A stretch of DNA of 64,000 nucleotides, taken from NCBI RefSeq assembly GCF_020740795.1, contig NC_067304.1, positions 6,686,056-6,750,055 on the forward strand, written 5' to 3'. Position 1 is the stretch's first letter, and each line of letters begins with the position of its first letter. Positions 50,066 to 63,480 of the stretch are shown piece after piece. A program made the translations under genes and the position numbers. The stretch comes from Apus apus. Taxonomy: Eukaryota > Chordata > Aves > Apodiformes > Apodidae. Below the pieces are notes generated by a model, which made no database searches, was not told the DNA's origin, and was given only the letters and a program-made list of their open reading frames with translations.

Positions 50066-53000
50066 AACCTCCGTCCTGGAAAGAATACCTATGCGTTACA
50101 GCGGCTGCGCTGAACTCATTTTTCTTCAAACTGTTAAGATCGGTGCCTGGGGAGGAAATATTAAGTTTTAATTTCAAATAATTGTATAATTATTTTTTTT
50201 TTCTGTCAAAACGGAAGAGATTAATCTTCTCAAGCATTTGCAATGTATTTTAACTGTATAGCACTGATGAAAGACACGTTTGTGGGTAACTGAGAACAGT
50301 AAGTGGAATGTACACCACTCAGATACCCTTACTGGCTTTGATTTATTGGTCCCACCAGATCAAGTGTGTAGTGAAAATGTTCTGTTGCTATGCTCTGAGT
50401 TATGTGAATTCAAGATTTTTTCATGTTGAGGCTCCTTATGTAATGTTTAGATTCAAATGTGATATTCTGACAGGAGATGAGTTACACTCTTAACAGGACA
50501 AATTTATGTGACTTAAATGGCCCTGTAAAATGCAATTTTCATGCTAAGTCATAATCATATGTGCTTTAGACGTACTCTTGGGAATAAAGCCAAAAAAATA
50601 AGTATCGGATACTAGACTTGAAAAAAATTACGTTGGTTAATTCTTTACTGTGCAACTGTGTACAGGCTTGCAGTAGTTACTAAGTTCTTGTCATCAAAAG
50701 CTTCCATTTTGACTACAGTCTAGTCTATGAAGCAAACTACAAAAGACCAACAATTTGAAAAGCTACTGTGAAGTAAGAACTATGCAGGAGAATTCCAGAG
50801 TAATTATCAATACCTTGAGCCTTGAAAATTGTAGGTTGTTGATTTATTTATGAAAAAATCTATTTTTACATTAGCTGTATTTTTTCTGGGTTTTATGATC
50901 CTTTACAAATCTACCCATTAGAAACTAATTTTTAAATTTGTGCAGGGCTTTAACAAATTCCCAGATGATGATTTTAGTTTGCCATTTGTAATGAGTACAC
51001 CGAACCATGTTGAAATCACTGATTCAGGTAAGATTAAAATAAGCTCTCACATTGCACATTCTTTTGATTTTTTTTTTAATATTGTCATTTTTTTTAAGAG
51101 TAGTTAAATAATCTTCATAGCTGTAACATTGCTAAATGCAATTCCACTTTTTTTTAGAAAAAATGTTGACGAAAATCTCTTCCTATTTCAGATACGATTT
51201 CACAGCAAGTAAAACTTTGCTCTGAGGTAGATGAAGAGGTCAGCTAAGTATAAACTCGGCTTATCTAATTTCTCAGACCCTCTTAATTTGTTCCTAAAAC
51301 AGTGCCTAGAGCACTATTCAATTGGTTCAGGGCTAAAGGAAGTAGTCGAAGGGGAATAATAGTTTTGTCTCCTGTTTAAAGCTGAGTCTCTTAGTGGAGG
51401 TATTTGTCATTTCGTGAATATGACTGGAGATGAAGGTGATTTCAAAGTTGTGGGTTGTTTTTCTTTTAAGTGCCTGGGGAGTTTAAATCAGAATAAGGGT
51501 TAAGCACTTAAATATCTTTCAGAAACTGATTCTGTTGAAAGCAGAAGGATTGAAGTCAGACAGTTTTTTGGAAAATCAAAGCAGATTATCCCAATTGCCT
51601 TGTCTGGCTTTTATTTTATTTAGAAAACAATTTAGTGGAGTGGTTTCCTTAAGCATTTAATTTTTTTGTCTTTACTAATGTTTTTCTGTAGCTCAGTGAA
51701 GTTAATTGTTTTTGTGGTAGCTTCCTGTGCTTCCCAGATACGAAATGCTGTTTGCTGCAACAAAATGGAACATGTTTCTTGCAGTCCTTCTAATGATTTT
51801 CATATAACTGAAGAAGAAACTTCTTTTAGCCCTAGCAGCGATTAAAAGCAGTCAGGACTGGAGTCATAGCATGATGCAGCCAAAACAAGGATAGTGTTAG
51901 GTGATGCCATACCTAAAACAAACTGCAGAAATACTCTGTCTGCTCTACTACTCTTCCCTATCTGAACTACTGTTCAGGTACTGCCTGTACAGTGTTTTAG
52001 AGATGTTCTAAGAGCACAAGTTTGGTTGGTTTTTCTTCCTGTTTTATGAATGAGTTGACTGCAAAAACATGTTGCAGGTAGTCTTGCACCAGATATCTGA
52101 AGCTGTTTTTACTTAATTCAGCAGAATCTGTCAGATTGAGAGGGGAGGGAATGTGTGAAGAAATAGAAGGAATCTTGGCTCTACTGATAATTGCAGAAAA
52201 GCTTTTATTGTCTTTTGGTGGAGTGCAGTTATCCATGTCTTTAAGGCTATTTAGTGATGTCAATGTATCTCAAGGCAGTGAGGTATTTTTTGCTTGTGTT
52301 TCAGTCTCTTAATTGTTACATATTGTCTGTCAATACACACAGTGGATGCACAAAGATTTATAGTTTGGTTTCTGATTGTATATTAGCTTGTTACTATCTG
52401 TGGAAAAAAATATTTTTACGGTATTTGTGAGATAAATATGTATTTGAAACATAAATACATTTGAGATTAAATTGTATCACCTGTTTTAATAGACTATAGA
52501 AACAATGAATGAATTGTATTCAAAACTGTACAAAGAGGCTGAGAAGATCAAACAGTGGAAATTAACTGTAGAATCAGAATTAAAGCAGAAAGAAAGGAAA
52601 CTGCAAGAAAATAGAAGGATTATTGAAGCCCAGCGTAAAGCCATTCAAGAATTGCAGGCCAGTATTGTACAATATACATTGAATATGTAAAGTAAAAAGG
52701 AAGTCCTTCCTGATTTAGCATAAATATTATTTGTACAATTAAGTATTAAAGAATGCAGCAGAGGTTGAAGAAATTTTAAACTGTTAACGTCATGACTGCA
52801 GATAAGACCTTTGGCTACATACTAGTCACCTATGGCTCTACTGTTACTAAAGGAAAAGCCATTTTTTAGTAATAGTTTACCTCTTTAACAGTGTGCATTC
52901 CATTTTTGTATGGTTTACATACTGTGGTTACTCAGAAATCTATTCAAGAGTGAATAACCTTTCATCCTCCTGGTATGTGTAAAGTATGCTCATGCATATT

Positions 53001-56000
53001 TCTGTTCTCAAAACATACAGGAAGTAGTGCAGTCTGCTTTATCCCAGTTTTTTATCTTGCTGGTAGTGGACAGCTTTGACTGAAATACATATTTTAGATA
53101 ATTTATTAGTCCTCTTTTCTTGATGATGATTGTTAGTTTTCATTGGCTTTACTAACCTAAGTCATCTTTGATTGACTTCTGTGTTGAGAAAATAGTTCTG
53201 AGAAGGAGTGCACATGTGCAGTGTGAATGTATGTATGAATAATGTACCTGAAAATATTTCAGTTGTTGGTAAGTTACTGTTTTATTATTATGTCTTTCAT
53301 ACAAACAGTAAAAAAATGTCTCAGCGTGTAATATCAGATAAAAAAGATTTCTGTCTTCTGATGCAGAAAGTCACTTGCATGCAAGATTTGAAAAGTGAAA
53401 GTATTTTTTAATATACTTTTCAATAACAATGTGTTTTTGTTTGTTTCCTATGGGATTAGTTTGAAAATGAAAAACTAAGTTTAAAACTGGAAGATGAGAT
53501 ATGTGAAAATAAAGATCTCTTAAAAGAGTAAGTAACAGACAAATATTTTTGTGAAAATAATTAGGTTTTGTGCTGAGAACTGTATTAGTATAGGAAGTTA
53601 TATATAGCTGTTAAATTCTAAAGGTCATCAGGACATTTACATTGTTACTAATTTGGTAGGTAAAATACTATGCACCTCTGTTAAAATATATTGGATGTTT
53701 TTTCCCTCTTTTAGAAACAACGTTTCAAGGCATCTGTGTAATCTACTGAAGGAGACCTGTACTCACTTTACAGAGAAGTCCACCAAATGTAAATGCTACT
53801 TAAATTTTGATTTATGAAAGTAAACATACTTCTAGCTTTCTTTAAATTCTCTAAGGAATAAAGCTATCATGTTATTCCAGATACATTCTCTGGCTATTAT
53901 AAATTGTGTATGACTCTGAATCAGAATGAAATTAGAAGTAAAGCTGTAGATCTAATGCTCTGTAATGCTAAATCCAGACATTTTCTGAAGTCAGTATGAT
54001 TGTTTGCTGAAAGGTTAAAAACTTGGGAAATATTTAGTTGTCTCATAATTTTTTTAGAATAAGTAAATAACTTAATTCCTTTTTAAATTTACTTCGATGT
54101 TTAAGCATAATGGCTTTGACAGCACATTTTTTCAAAAGGAAAACTTGATGGTACATTCTTACTTTGACAGATGAGCATGAAAGAGACGAAACAAGACAAC
54201 TATACCTGGAACTTAATAACAATGTTGAAGTAAGTGACAACTTGTTAAAAGGCTCACGTGATATCAGTTGAGATATGAATGAGCTTGCAATGCTGTTTGT
54301 TAGCAGACTGTAAATGTAAGTCTTTATTACTCAAAATACTTAGTTTTGCATGAACTTCTATATTTAATGTTATTTTTAGAGAATGATAATGGCATTTGAA
54401 GAGCTTCGTGTGCAAGCAGAGAATGCCAGATTGGAAATGTCCTTCAAGTGTGAGAATTCTGTTAATTGTGTTTATGCTGTGGGCTTTACAAGTTTATACC
54501 TTCATTGCATGTAGTTTCAGGCCAAAAGATATGAAGTGTTAGAATGGGGAACTGTTAACACTGACAGGCTGGACCCTCTTTTATTCATGCTGCCTGTTAT
54601 TAAATGCCTGGACTTTTTTTTTCCACAGGATCATATTTGGATGATTATTTTGGAAATAGTTACTTGAAATCTGAAGTACAGTCTAGTGATCACTACTAAT
54701 TTTATGTAGTTGGTTTATGAAAATAATTAACTGGTGCATAGCTACGGAAATTTTAATTACATATTTGCTTTATTTATGCTACTGTGTGTGTTTATTCTTT
54801 ACATGTGCATTTCTGTTACTTCCTTGTAACAAACAATAATTAGAATAATGGACTAATTCTCTGGAAAGCTGGTACAAAAACTAGTCTGGTTAGAAAATAA
54901 TTTTAAACATGACCTCAACAATTGCTCTTTAGGAGACAAATGGTACAGGTGTACAGTTATAATGATCTTAAACTGAAAATTGTGTTTAACCTGAAGTATA
55001 GTTTAGCTAGTATATTAACTGTGGATATTGCTGTATCTCAAAAGTAAAAGAAGAAGCAGAAAAAATGGACAAGTTTGAAAAAGAATGCAAACTGGAAGTC
55101 AGTATGAAGGAAAAGCAGGTTAGCTTAGTTTTACAATCTTAATATGTACAGCTCTGTTCTTGAAACACGCCTTGCAAATATTTGAACTCCATTTTGCTTT
55201 ATATCAAATGAAAATAATTACTTTAAAAGTAATTGGTTGTAAAATATTTGTATTTTGGAGGGATGGAAGATAATATTGTAAATAACCTTTTGATGGTATG
55301 TTCCTTATGTGTATTTACTAAAATGTGAAATAGGCTGCTGTATTGTAAAAAGGGACATCTTAGTGACAGGATTTAAAAGCATCATGTAAATGCTGAATAC
55401 TCTTCCTGTTCTCTACACATATGCTGCCTTTGGAAGAGTGGTTTGTGCAGAAGCATAAAATTAGCAAAAGCAGCCATCACTTCTCATAGCTAGGAATGCT
55501 ATAGTTCATATCTGGTAAGAAATAAGGTGGGAAAAAGGATTATAATACATATTAGACTCTAGGCTGGTAAGAGAGTTTGGGAATCTGAGATTTGCATGTT
55601 TTTTGTAGTGGGGATGAGGTAGCCATGATGGAAGACCAACTAAGCTGAAGTTTGTAAGCAGGAGTCTTGAGAAGCAGAGCATCTCTCTGTATTGGGGGAG
55701 GTCAGGAGTTGCTTTTTCTGAGGATGGATGTGATGTTGCAAGGAGTGTATCTGGGCATCAGTAGAAAGGACAAAAATAATAGCTGAAGCCATGTTTAAGT
55801 CAGATTCTGCTAACTTTAGTGATGTTCCAGTCTGTTGGAATTGATGTTTTGATTTTGAACTGAACAGCTTTTTCATAGAGAAATATAAGTTGATCAATAT
55901 TTGGCTAATACCTTTTTTAACTTGAATGACAGCCATATGTATGTTAATGATACACAATGCACAAATGAAAATGTCCTTTTTTTCTAGACTTAATTATGAT

Positions 56001-59000
56001 AGTTTTGTTAGATTTCAGTTCTTACCATACAGAATGATGAAAAAGATGATATAATAAGAGACATCAAGACTCAGCTGCATGAATCAAAAAATAAGATTGC
56101 TGACTTAGAAGAAGCAAAAAGTAAGAGGTCTCTTTGCTATGTTAAAATATATTATTGGTTATGGAAGTGTAGGAAACAGGATCATGATCATTTTAGCCTG
56201 TTACTAGCGGGCAGCAGAATTTCAGGGCCTTGCAGGCCATATTTTCATTTGAACAGAAGATGCTGATGTGGCATCAGGGCTGGTAGTGTAATCTGCATAT
56301 GTATTAAAGTTAGGCCCTTACTTCAAAACAAAGATTTTCTTCAGGCTTAAGCTTTACCCTCTTTTTGTGTTGATGTGACAGCTTCATTGTGAGGGATTTT
56401 TCTTTTACTCTTCAATAAACTCTCTTGTGAACATGTAAAGGTACCATATACCCTGTTGTTCCTTTTTGTAACAGAACTTAATTTTACCAGGACACTGGAT
56501 AACCCTGCCCCTGTTCTGGATATTTTTCCCATTTCAGTTGGACTTGTATGGGAAACATGGCATGATAATAATTGTTTTTCCTAGTTATTGGATTGATTGG
56601 TTTCAAACCAAGCTAGTGAAGGGTCTTCAAAGTATAGTATTTATTCAATACTCTATAAATAGTAGTCTTGTTCTGACATATTTTCACATCTTTGCCAAAT
56701 AACTCTCCCCAGATGTTAAGCTTTTAAATATCATTTGCAAATAGCCAAAGGATTGACTGGGATTGGAAATATAACTGTTTTGAAAGAGCTCTTTTTTAAG
56801 GCTCAATCAGTGAGAGCTTTTGAAGATTGCAAGGGGAAAATACATTGCTTGAATTTTGCAAATTTACAGTAAGGTGCCACTGAAGAAACATTTCAGACCT
56901 TGATTTTCAGTATTTATAAGCCATTTATATTACAAAATAACTATCGTATATAAGTACTTTTGTTCTTTATGACTGAGGCAATTTTCAGCCTCCCGTGAGG
57001 AGTGGTGAGGTAGGTTTTAGTATTGTTTTTGTGCCAGATACATGCGACTACATTGTGTTAAATTTTATAAATATATCTAGTACTACATTTTGTTATGCTG
57101 TTACTAAGTGGATAATCATCTTGGAGGCTTTTTCCTTAACAATGACATGAATACATCATGTAACTCGATTAAGTTGTAGGAATGTGTATATCTGCAAAAT
57201 AGAAATGCAAGCATTTTCTAGTAAATATCCTATTTTTAAAAAATGTAAGCAAATATCTTTTTGCTTAGGAAATGAAGGAGAAATATTAAAGGCATCTCAG
57301 ATCAATCAAGAACATTTGAGGGCAGAACTGGAAGATGCCAAAGTTTCATTGCAAAAAACAGAGGTACAGCTTGCTTACAATATTCTAGTATAAGTAGATT
57401 AGACAAGTAATTGCATAAATTGTTACTGATGTTTTAGATATGAAGCAATTGTATCTATTTGTTGCAAAAAAAGTTTAGAAATTATATAATTTTTGTAGGT
57501 TACTCAAAAGAGCTTAGAAACAGAATTGCAGACTACAGTGAAAGCATTAATTCAGGTCACTGGAGAAAAAGAAGCACAGGTGGAAGAATGTAAAAAAATT
57601 AAGGCATTGCATGCATCCCTGAGAGAGGAGTTTGAGACTTCTATTTCCAATTTAAAAAGCTTGCTACAAAAAGAGCAAAATAGGTAAATTAAACACTAAA
57701 TTCAAAGAATGGTCTTACAAGTAAAATACTAGATTACTGAGCTGCTGGGTATAAATCTTAAACTTTGTGTTATCTTTTTTTGTAATCGCTAATAACTTTT
57801 AAAAAGGCCTTCACCTCTCTGGCCATGTGAATTATTAGCACTTGAAGATAGTTATGCTTTTTGTGTGGATGCAGCTCTTACCTAAGAGCGCAGCAATCTC
57901 ATCTAGTACTTGATAGTTCATTATTAATGCAACATCTAGGGAGGAAGATAATTCTTCCGTATGTGATGATAGTACTGTTTATTGCCAATGCCTATTATTA
58001 CTGTATTTCAGGTTTTCTGTAGTTTCATAAAGTAAGAAATTGCCAAAGAAACTGATAGCAACTAAAATCAAGCTTTCTAAAAATAACAGAGCACTAGAGG
58101 TATATTTTATATACATATCACAGCTGAGTTTTTAATTAAGGTATTTAGTTAAGGCATTAAGGTGTTTTCTAAGTAGCTGCAGTTAATGACAAATCCAAGA
58201 GCAAAGGGATATGAAACTGAAATTTTTTTGGACACTAGTCTAAATGCAGATAATTTAATTTTTTCATTTGTGCGGTGTGATATTTGTCTATAATAAAGCA
58301 TTTTTTTTTCTCCCTCACTCCCCTGACATTTATAGTTCTAGCAAAAAGTACAGGTTTACATATGTATATATGTCTGCTGTGATTAAGTTATCAAAGTGAA
58401 ACTTGATACATGTTACAGGCAGATATATTACCTGCCTGTTGAAAGGCAAATGTTCTTAAAATGCTTGTGGTAGTAAGACTTTGTCTTATTGTCCTTTAAG
58501 CTTCAAGTGCAATGCTTTGGACTGTACAGTTTATTTTTTTAATTACAATTTTCTTAGATTGGAGGAATATGAAGATGAATCAAAGCTACTTACCTTGGAG
58601 CTCAAAAAAAAGTCTGCTGAACTGGGTAAGATATATAGAAATAGAATGGAATTTTTTTCTGGAAAAATGCAGGTGAGTCAGTACTTGGAGACTGTTCCTT
58701 TGTAAACATTCTTGCGGTCCATGGTTCATTTGAATCCCTGATTGTGAAAAAGCATTATAGGCTATGAATTTTATTTAATACAAATTATTAGTTTATCTTC
58801 AGAAATATACTTGCTGTGTCTTTCTGAATCACTTTTTCAACTCTACATTTATATTGTCATAATTTGGAGTTTATAGCTTCACACTTTCTGAACTTAATCC
58901 AGCAATTATGAAAATCTGATACTGCAAAGGGATGTGTTATACTGCCTGTTAAATACATTAAATTATTTCTGTTTAATTAATTTTACATGTGCTGTAGAAG

Positions 59001-62000
59001 AGATGACTAAACTAAAACGTGACAAAGAAATGCAACTTGAAGAGCTGTCAGAAACACTGGTAAATGTTTATTAGTCTTACGGCATTTACTTTTCATATGA
59101 AGTACTTCTTGCTCTTTAAGTATCTTAAATGCTATGTAGAAGCACTGTCTAATCTGCCTCAATATTGTAAGAAATTTTCTTTCCTATTGTTTAGACAACT
59201 TCAGTGTTGTTGTTTTTTTTGTGTTTTTTTTCTTTTTGTGAAGGACTTGATTCTTTCCACTGTCGTCTTCTGCTTTGTTTTGGTTTTCCTTGTCAATATT
59301 TCTGGTTATTTCCTTCTTCATTCACAGCTATTCAAATGCAACTCCCTAAGCATGTAAAGATTTCCCATTTTTAGTTATGCCTAGTACTCTATCCTCATTC
59401 TGAAAAGTACTTTCTAAAAAATAATTCTTGTGATAAACATTAGCTCAAATCTTGTGAGCACTACATATATCATATTTAAGGCTAAGGGATAGTCTAATTT
59501 TATACAGTAAAGGTAATTCCTCAAGTGGCTCCCTTTCTTCGTAATAATCTTCTAAAAATGAAGCATTATAAAGGCTTACCTAATTTTGTTGTTTAAATGA
59601 TAACCAAAACTGTGACACCACCCAGAATAGTCAGTGGAGCTTGTGAAAAGGTTGTGTGAGAAAATGAGGAAAATAATAAGGAATTCCATGGGTTTACTGC
59701 TTCACAAATCTGTTAATATTTTGCTGTTTGTAGGGTTTTAGTTATGGTGAGGTGTCCTCCATACTGCAGCATTTATAAGGTATTGTGTGCTGTGTTCATG
59801 CATGGCCCTTTTCAGAGAAAACATTTAAGAGCCTGTAACCCTGTTACAACAGGGTTGTGACACCCCATTCCATGTACTCCTGTTGTACGGGTGGTTCTTT
59901 TCTTACAGGGAAGTTTCCTGAGGTAGACCTCTGGTCTCAGTGAACCCTACTGGCTGTGACACAGGCCTATTTTCTGTTACAGAAGTCTTAAGCTATATGA
60001 AGTAGACTTTAAATATAGGCTTATTTTAGTTTTGCTCTTGTATTTACAAGTCTAACAAGAAACTGCATCAGCTAAAGTAAAACTGAAACTAGGTTTGTAC
60101 TTTGCCATATATGTATTTTGTTCCTTACGTACACTGAATTTTCTAAACTGAGTTTCACTGATGTTCTTAAGCAGGGAAAGATTGAAGGACTTTTAGTGGA
60201 GAAGAAAGATCTTGAGGCTACTATAGAAAATTTTCAGGAGAGAGAAAAAGAAATGAAGAATGTTCTTCAAGTTAGAGAGGTCTGAATAAAGCATGACAGT
60301 AATATATTTTATAAATAGATAAGTTACATGTTATCACTTGCATATAAGACCATGAGAAGTATCACATAGTTAGACTAGTGCTCCACCCAGTGCACTGCTC
60401 TGCTCATGACAATGACAGCAGAAGACTTATCTATGGCCCGTTGCCCTTTCCTGCAGTAGCTGTATTAAGGATATTTGAGGACACATCCTTGTCATTTGTT
60501 CATGCTCACTCGTGTAATTTTTTGAACCTCCTTACATTATCTGCCTCCAAAGCCTTTTGTGATAAGAAATTCCAAAAGTTCATTATGTCCTGTGCTTAAA
60601 AACTGAATTAGAATTTAAAATCTGATTTTTATAATAAAATTGTGAAATCTATTATGATGACTCTCTCTCCTGCCTTCCTTTTTTCCCATCAACTGCCTGC
60701 CAGTGCCAGTGGTATAAGTGTATCACCAATTACTTCGGAGAAAATGTAATTGAAAGTGTGTGTGTATATATATATTATAAACTACATTACATCACAAGGC
60801 TTGCCTTATCTTGTAATGGCAGCAAATTTGAAGGAGTTTTGCTTTTGTTTTGGAAAGCATCGAAAATATGTGCTTATTCTATCACATAGTATTAGAATTG
60901 TGATTTTTCTGAAAAATATATTTAATTTAGGTGAATGCAGAAGCTTATCATATCTGAAGCAAATGTATTGAAAATAGTCTCCAAGGACAGCTAATTTTGT
61001 CACTAATTTTGCAGACTAGCTAGGCTTAAAATAGGGGACACATTTAGTGTTTGTATTAGAGTTCAATATCTCAACTACTGTCACATCACACCAGACATGT
61101 AAAGATACAGTCTGGCTAATTTATAGCATGTATGTATTTTTGTTTCATCTTAAAACTTTGTTGTCAGTTCATTTCTGATAGCTTTCAGGACTTGCAGTTT
61201 ACATATGTATACTCAAACCACTTTATTTTTCTTCTGCAGAAAGAAATCCATGATTTGAAAGTACAGCTGACTAGTACAGATGAAAAGGAACAAAATTATT
61301 TAAAACAGCTTATGACACTGAATACAGATCTTGAACGAGAAATGTATGATAATTTTTGAAAATATAGTATTTAACTTTTTGTTACACAGAAGTTACTTTT
61401 AATATACAATGAAATTAATTTTTCTAATGAAAATTTTGAACCTCTGCACACAGTATGACATCTGTTAGGTATTCGTAAATTGCATTTTCAATATTTGTAT
61501 GTAATTCTTGCATGTCTCTGACTTAGTTGGATTACCATGAGGAGAAAGTTTCTGAATTAATTGTTTTAAATTAGGCTAAAGAATGGACAACTAACAGTGC
61601 ATATTGATAAGCTTTTGTTAGAAAAAGAGCAAATGCTGCAAGAGAAAAGTGGTATGGCTACAGAACTCAAGAAACTGCAAGAAAGTAATGAGGCAAGTTG
61701 TAAACTTCAAGCTGTTTTTAAGGGAAAACATGAAATTTCAAATACAAATCATATTTGGTAGACTGCAACATAACAAGGTTCAGTAAAGTATCTGAAGTAT
61801 TTTTTGTGCTTAAAATATAAAGGAAGTACAGTTACCTTTGAGTGCTTAAGATGTATACATTTTTTAAGATATCACTTTTATATTTATTTTAGTTTTACGG
61901 CTCTTTATTTAGGATAGTAGAAAACAGGAAGAAAATATAAAGCAGTTAGTTAAAAACCTGGAAGAAACAAATGGCCAGCTAAGGCAAGTGAAAACAAATA

Positions 62001-63480
62001 TTAATATACAATACTAATTAGTTTCTATAAATTAGTGTTACCTATTGCTACAGTAAGAATTTTTGCCATAGCTTTGTATTACATATAGCTATGCTGTTCC
62101 GCATTAACAACTTAGGTGCAAAGAAAATGAAAGTAGAAGTTAAAGGTTATGGATTAAATATGAAAAGGTGAAACTGGTTACATGTTACTCTGAAGTAATC
62201 TCTGTACCACAAATCAAACAGACAGGCAACCTTCAATGTTTCATGGATGCATTATGGTACTATAGATTAGAATATATTTTACTCAGGTAAGGGGACCATC
62301 TTTCCATACTTACAAAAAGTATGTACAGGTCAGACATTAACTTACTAGTCACTTTGCATTATTTTAGGAATGTATTCATTGAACAGCTTATGAAATTCTC
62401 ATCTACATTAACAGATTTTTTAGAAAATGAAGGATGGGTTTATTTAGCAGTAGTGAAAGGAAGTCAGTTACTAAGGAAATATTTACAAATGCATGTTAAT
62501 TTCATATTTAGAAATGAACTCGAGTCTTTGAAGCAGAAGATGGCAAAGAAAGGTGAAGAGATTAAAAGTAAACTGGATGAAAGAGAAGAAAATGTATGCC
62601 ATATCATGTGCTTTATCATGAAATTATATAACATAGGACAAAATCTAAATGTAAAACTTTTGGGTTTTTTGCTGAAATCTACTTAGAGATGTAGTCTGTT
62701 AAAGAGGCTTTCTTGTCTCAGTGCTACTACCAATTGAATCAACATATGTATACATGGTGTGCCTTTTAATTTTAAAAGACAAGGACCTTCAGTGTATCGT
62801 TTACTCTTTACATGGAGGCTTAACATTTGTTAAATTTGAGGCAAAGAGAACCTGTTTTATATTGCCATATATCCACTTAGTGATGGATGGGGTATGGATT
62901 AGCTTTCAATATGTGATATGAGGCTTAATCTGTTCAAGTATTTTACTTAGTGTATTTTCAAAGTATGCCTTTTTTAACATCATAGTAGATTTCAAAATTT
63001 TATGATAGAAGTCAAATATAAAATTATAATTCCAGGCTAAGAGTATTGAAAATGAAATGTCAAGAAAGGATAAACAGTTGAAGATTCTAGAAAATAAGGT
63101 ATACAATTTTTTTCATGTATTGTAGAAACTTCATTCAAGATTATTTTTTAAATTGTGAAGGTACTTTTTATTCTTCCTAAACTCTGGAACCACTGAGGAA
63201 CTTCTTCACTGCTATTGTTGATGATAATTTGGCCAGCAAAGTTTTTGTAGTTCTTTATGGTTAAAACACCACTTATTCTAACATGTTAGCATATGTTTCA
63301 GTCCTATTGAATTAACCAGACTTGTGCAAATGCATGCTTAAGAATGTTGACAGTAATCTCTTAACACAGTCATTTTTTAGGAGTTAATTGACTAATGCTT
63401 GAAACATCTCTTCTTAGTTCAATAATTTAAAGAAACAGGTGGAAAATAAAACCAAATGCATTGAAGAGTTGCAACAGGAG
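49866..63480 (+). CDS. SYCP1: SYCP1, synaptonemal complex protein 1, first 21 coding exons, continues past window
   Basis: Meiotic transverse-filament protein that links homologous chromosome axes. Exons: 49866-49973, 50946-51027, 51192-51238, 52493-52657, 53460-53527, 53715-53788, 54171-54229, 54380-54449, 55045-55118, 56012-56120, 57269-57363, 57499-57683, 58558-58625, 58998-59059, 60175-60279, 61240-61343, 61575-61692, 61913-61983, 62512-62593, 63036-63098 and 63418-63480. They keep frame for 624 codons. Diagnostic segments are MEKEKPFKLFVPPR at the N-terminus, YSKLYKEAEKIKQWK, RRIIEAQRKAIQELQ, AFEELRVQAENARLEM and KKQVENKTKCIEELQQE. The rest is continuous acidic-basic coiled coil. The N-terminal head before the coiled coil is shorter than in mammals. 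Introns 17 and 18 use GC donors, and intron 4 may. The exon 3 end is ambiguous (an earlier GAG|GTAGAT donor is also in frame). The C-terminal third lies beyond 64000. Confidence 0.95.
59838..59857. repeat. Perfect 8-bp-stem inverted repeat
   Basis: AACCCTGT-TACA-ACAGGGTT forms an exact hairpin in SYCP1 intron 14. No known element was matched to it. Confidence 0.6.
60380..60640 (+). mobile_element. Possible ancient CR1/SINE-like remnant
   Basis: The segment TGCCTCCAAAGCCTTTTGTG followed by AAATTCCAAAAGTTCATTAT and TGTGCTTAAAAA resembles an old amniote interspersed repeat, seen from memory in reptile and bird introns. It lies in SYCP1 intron 15. The match is loose and unverified. Confidence 0.3.
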
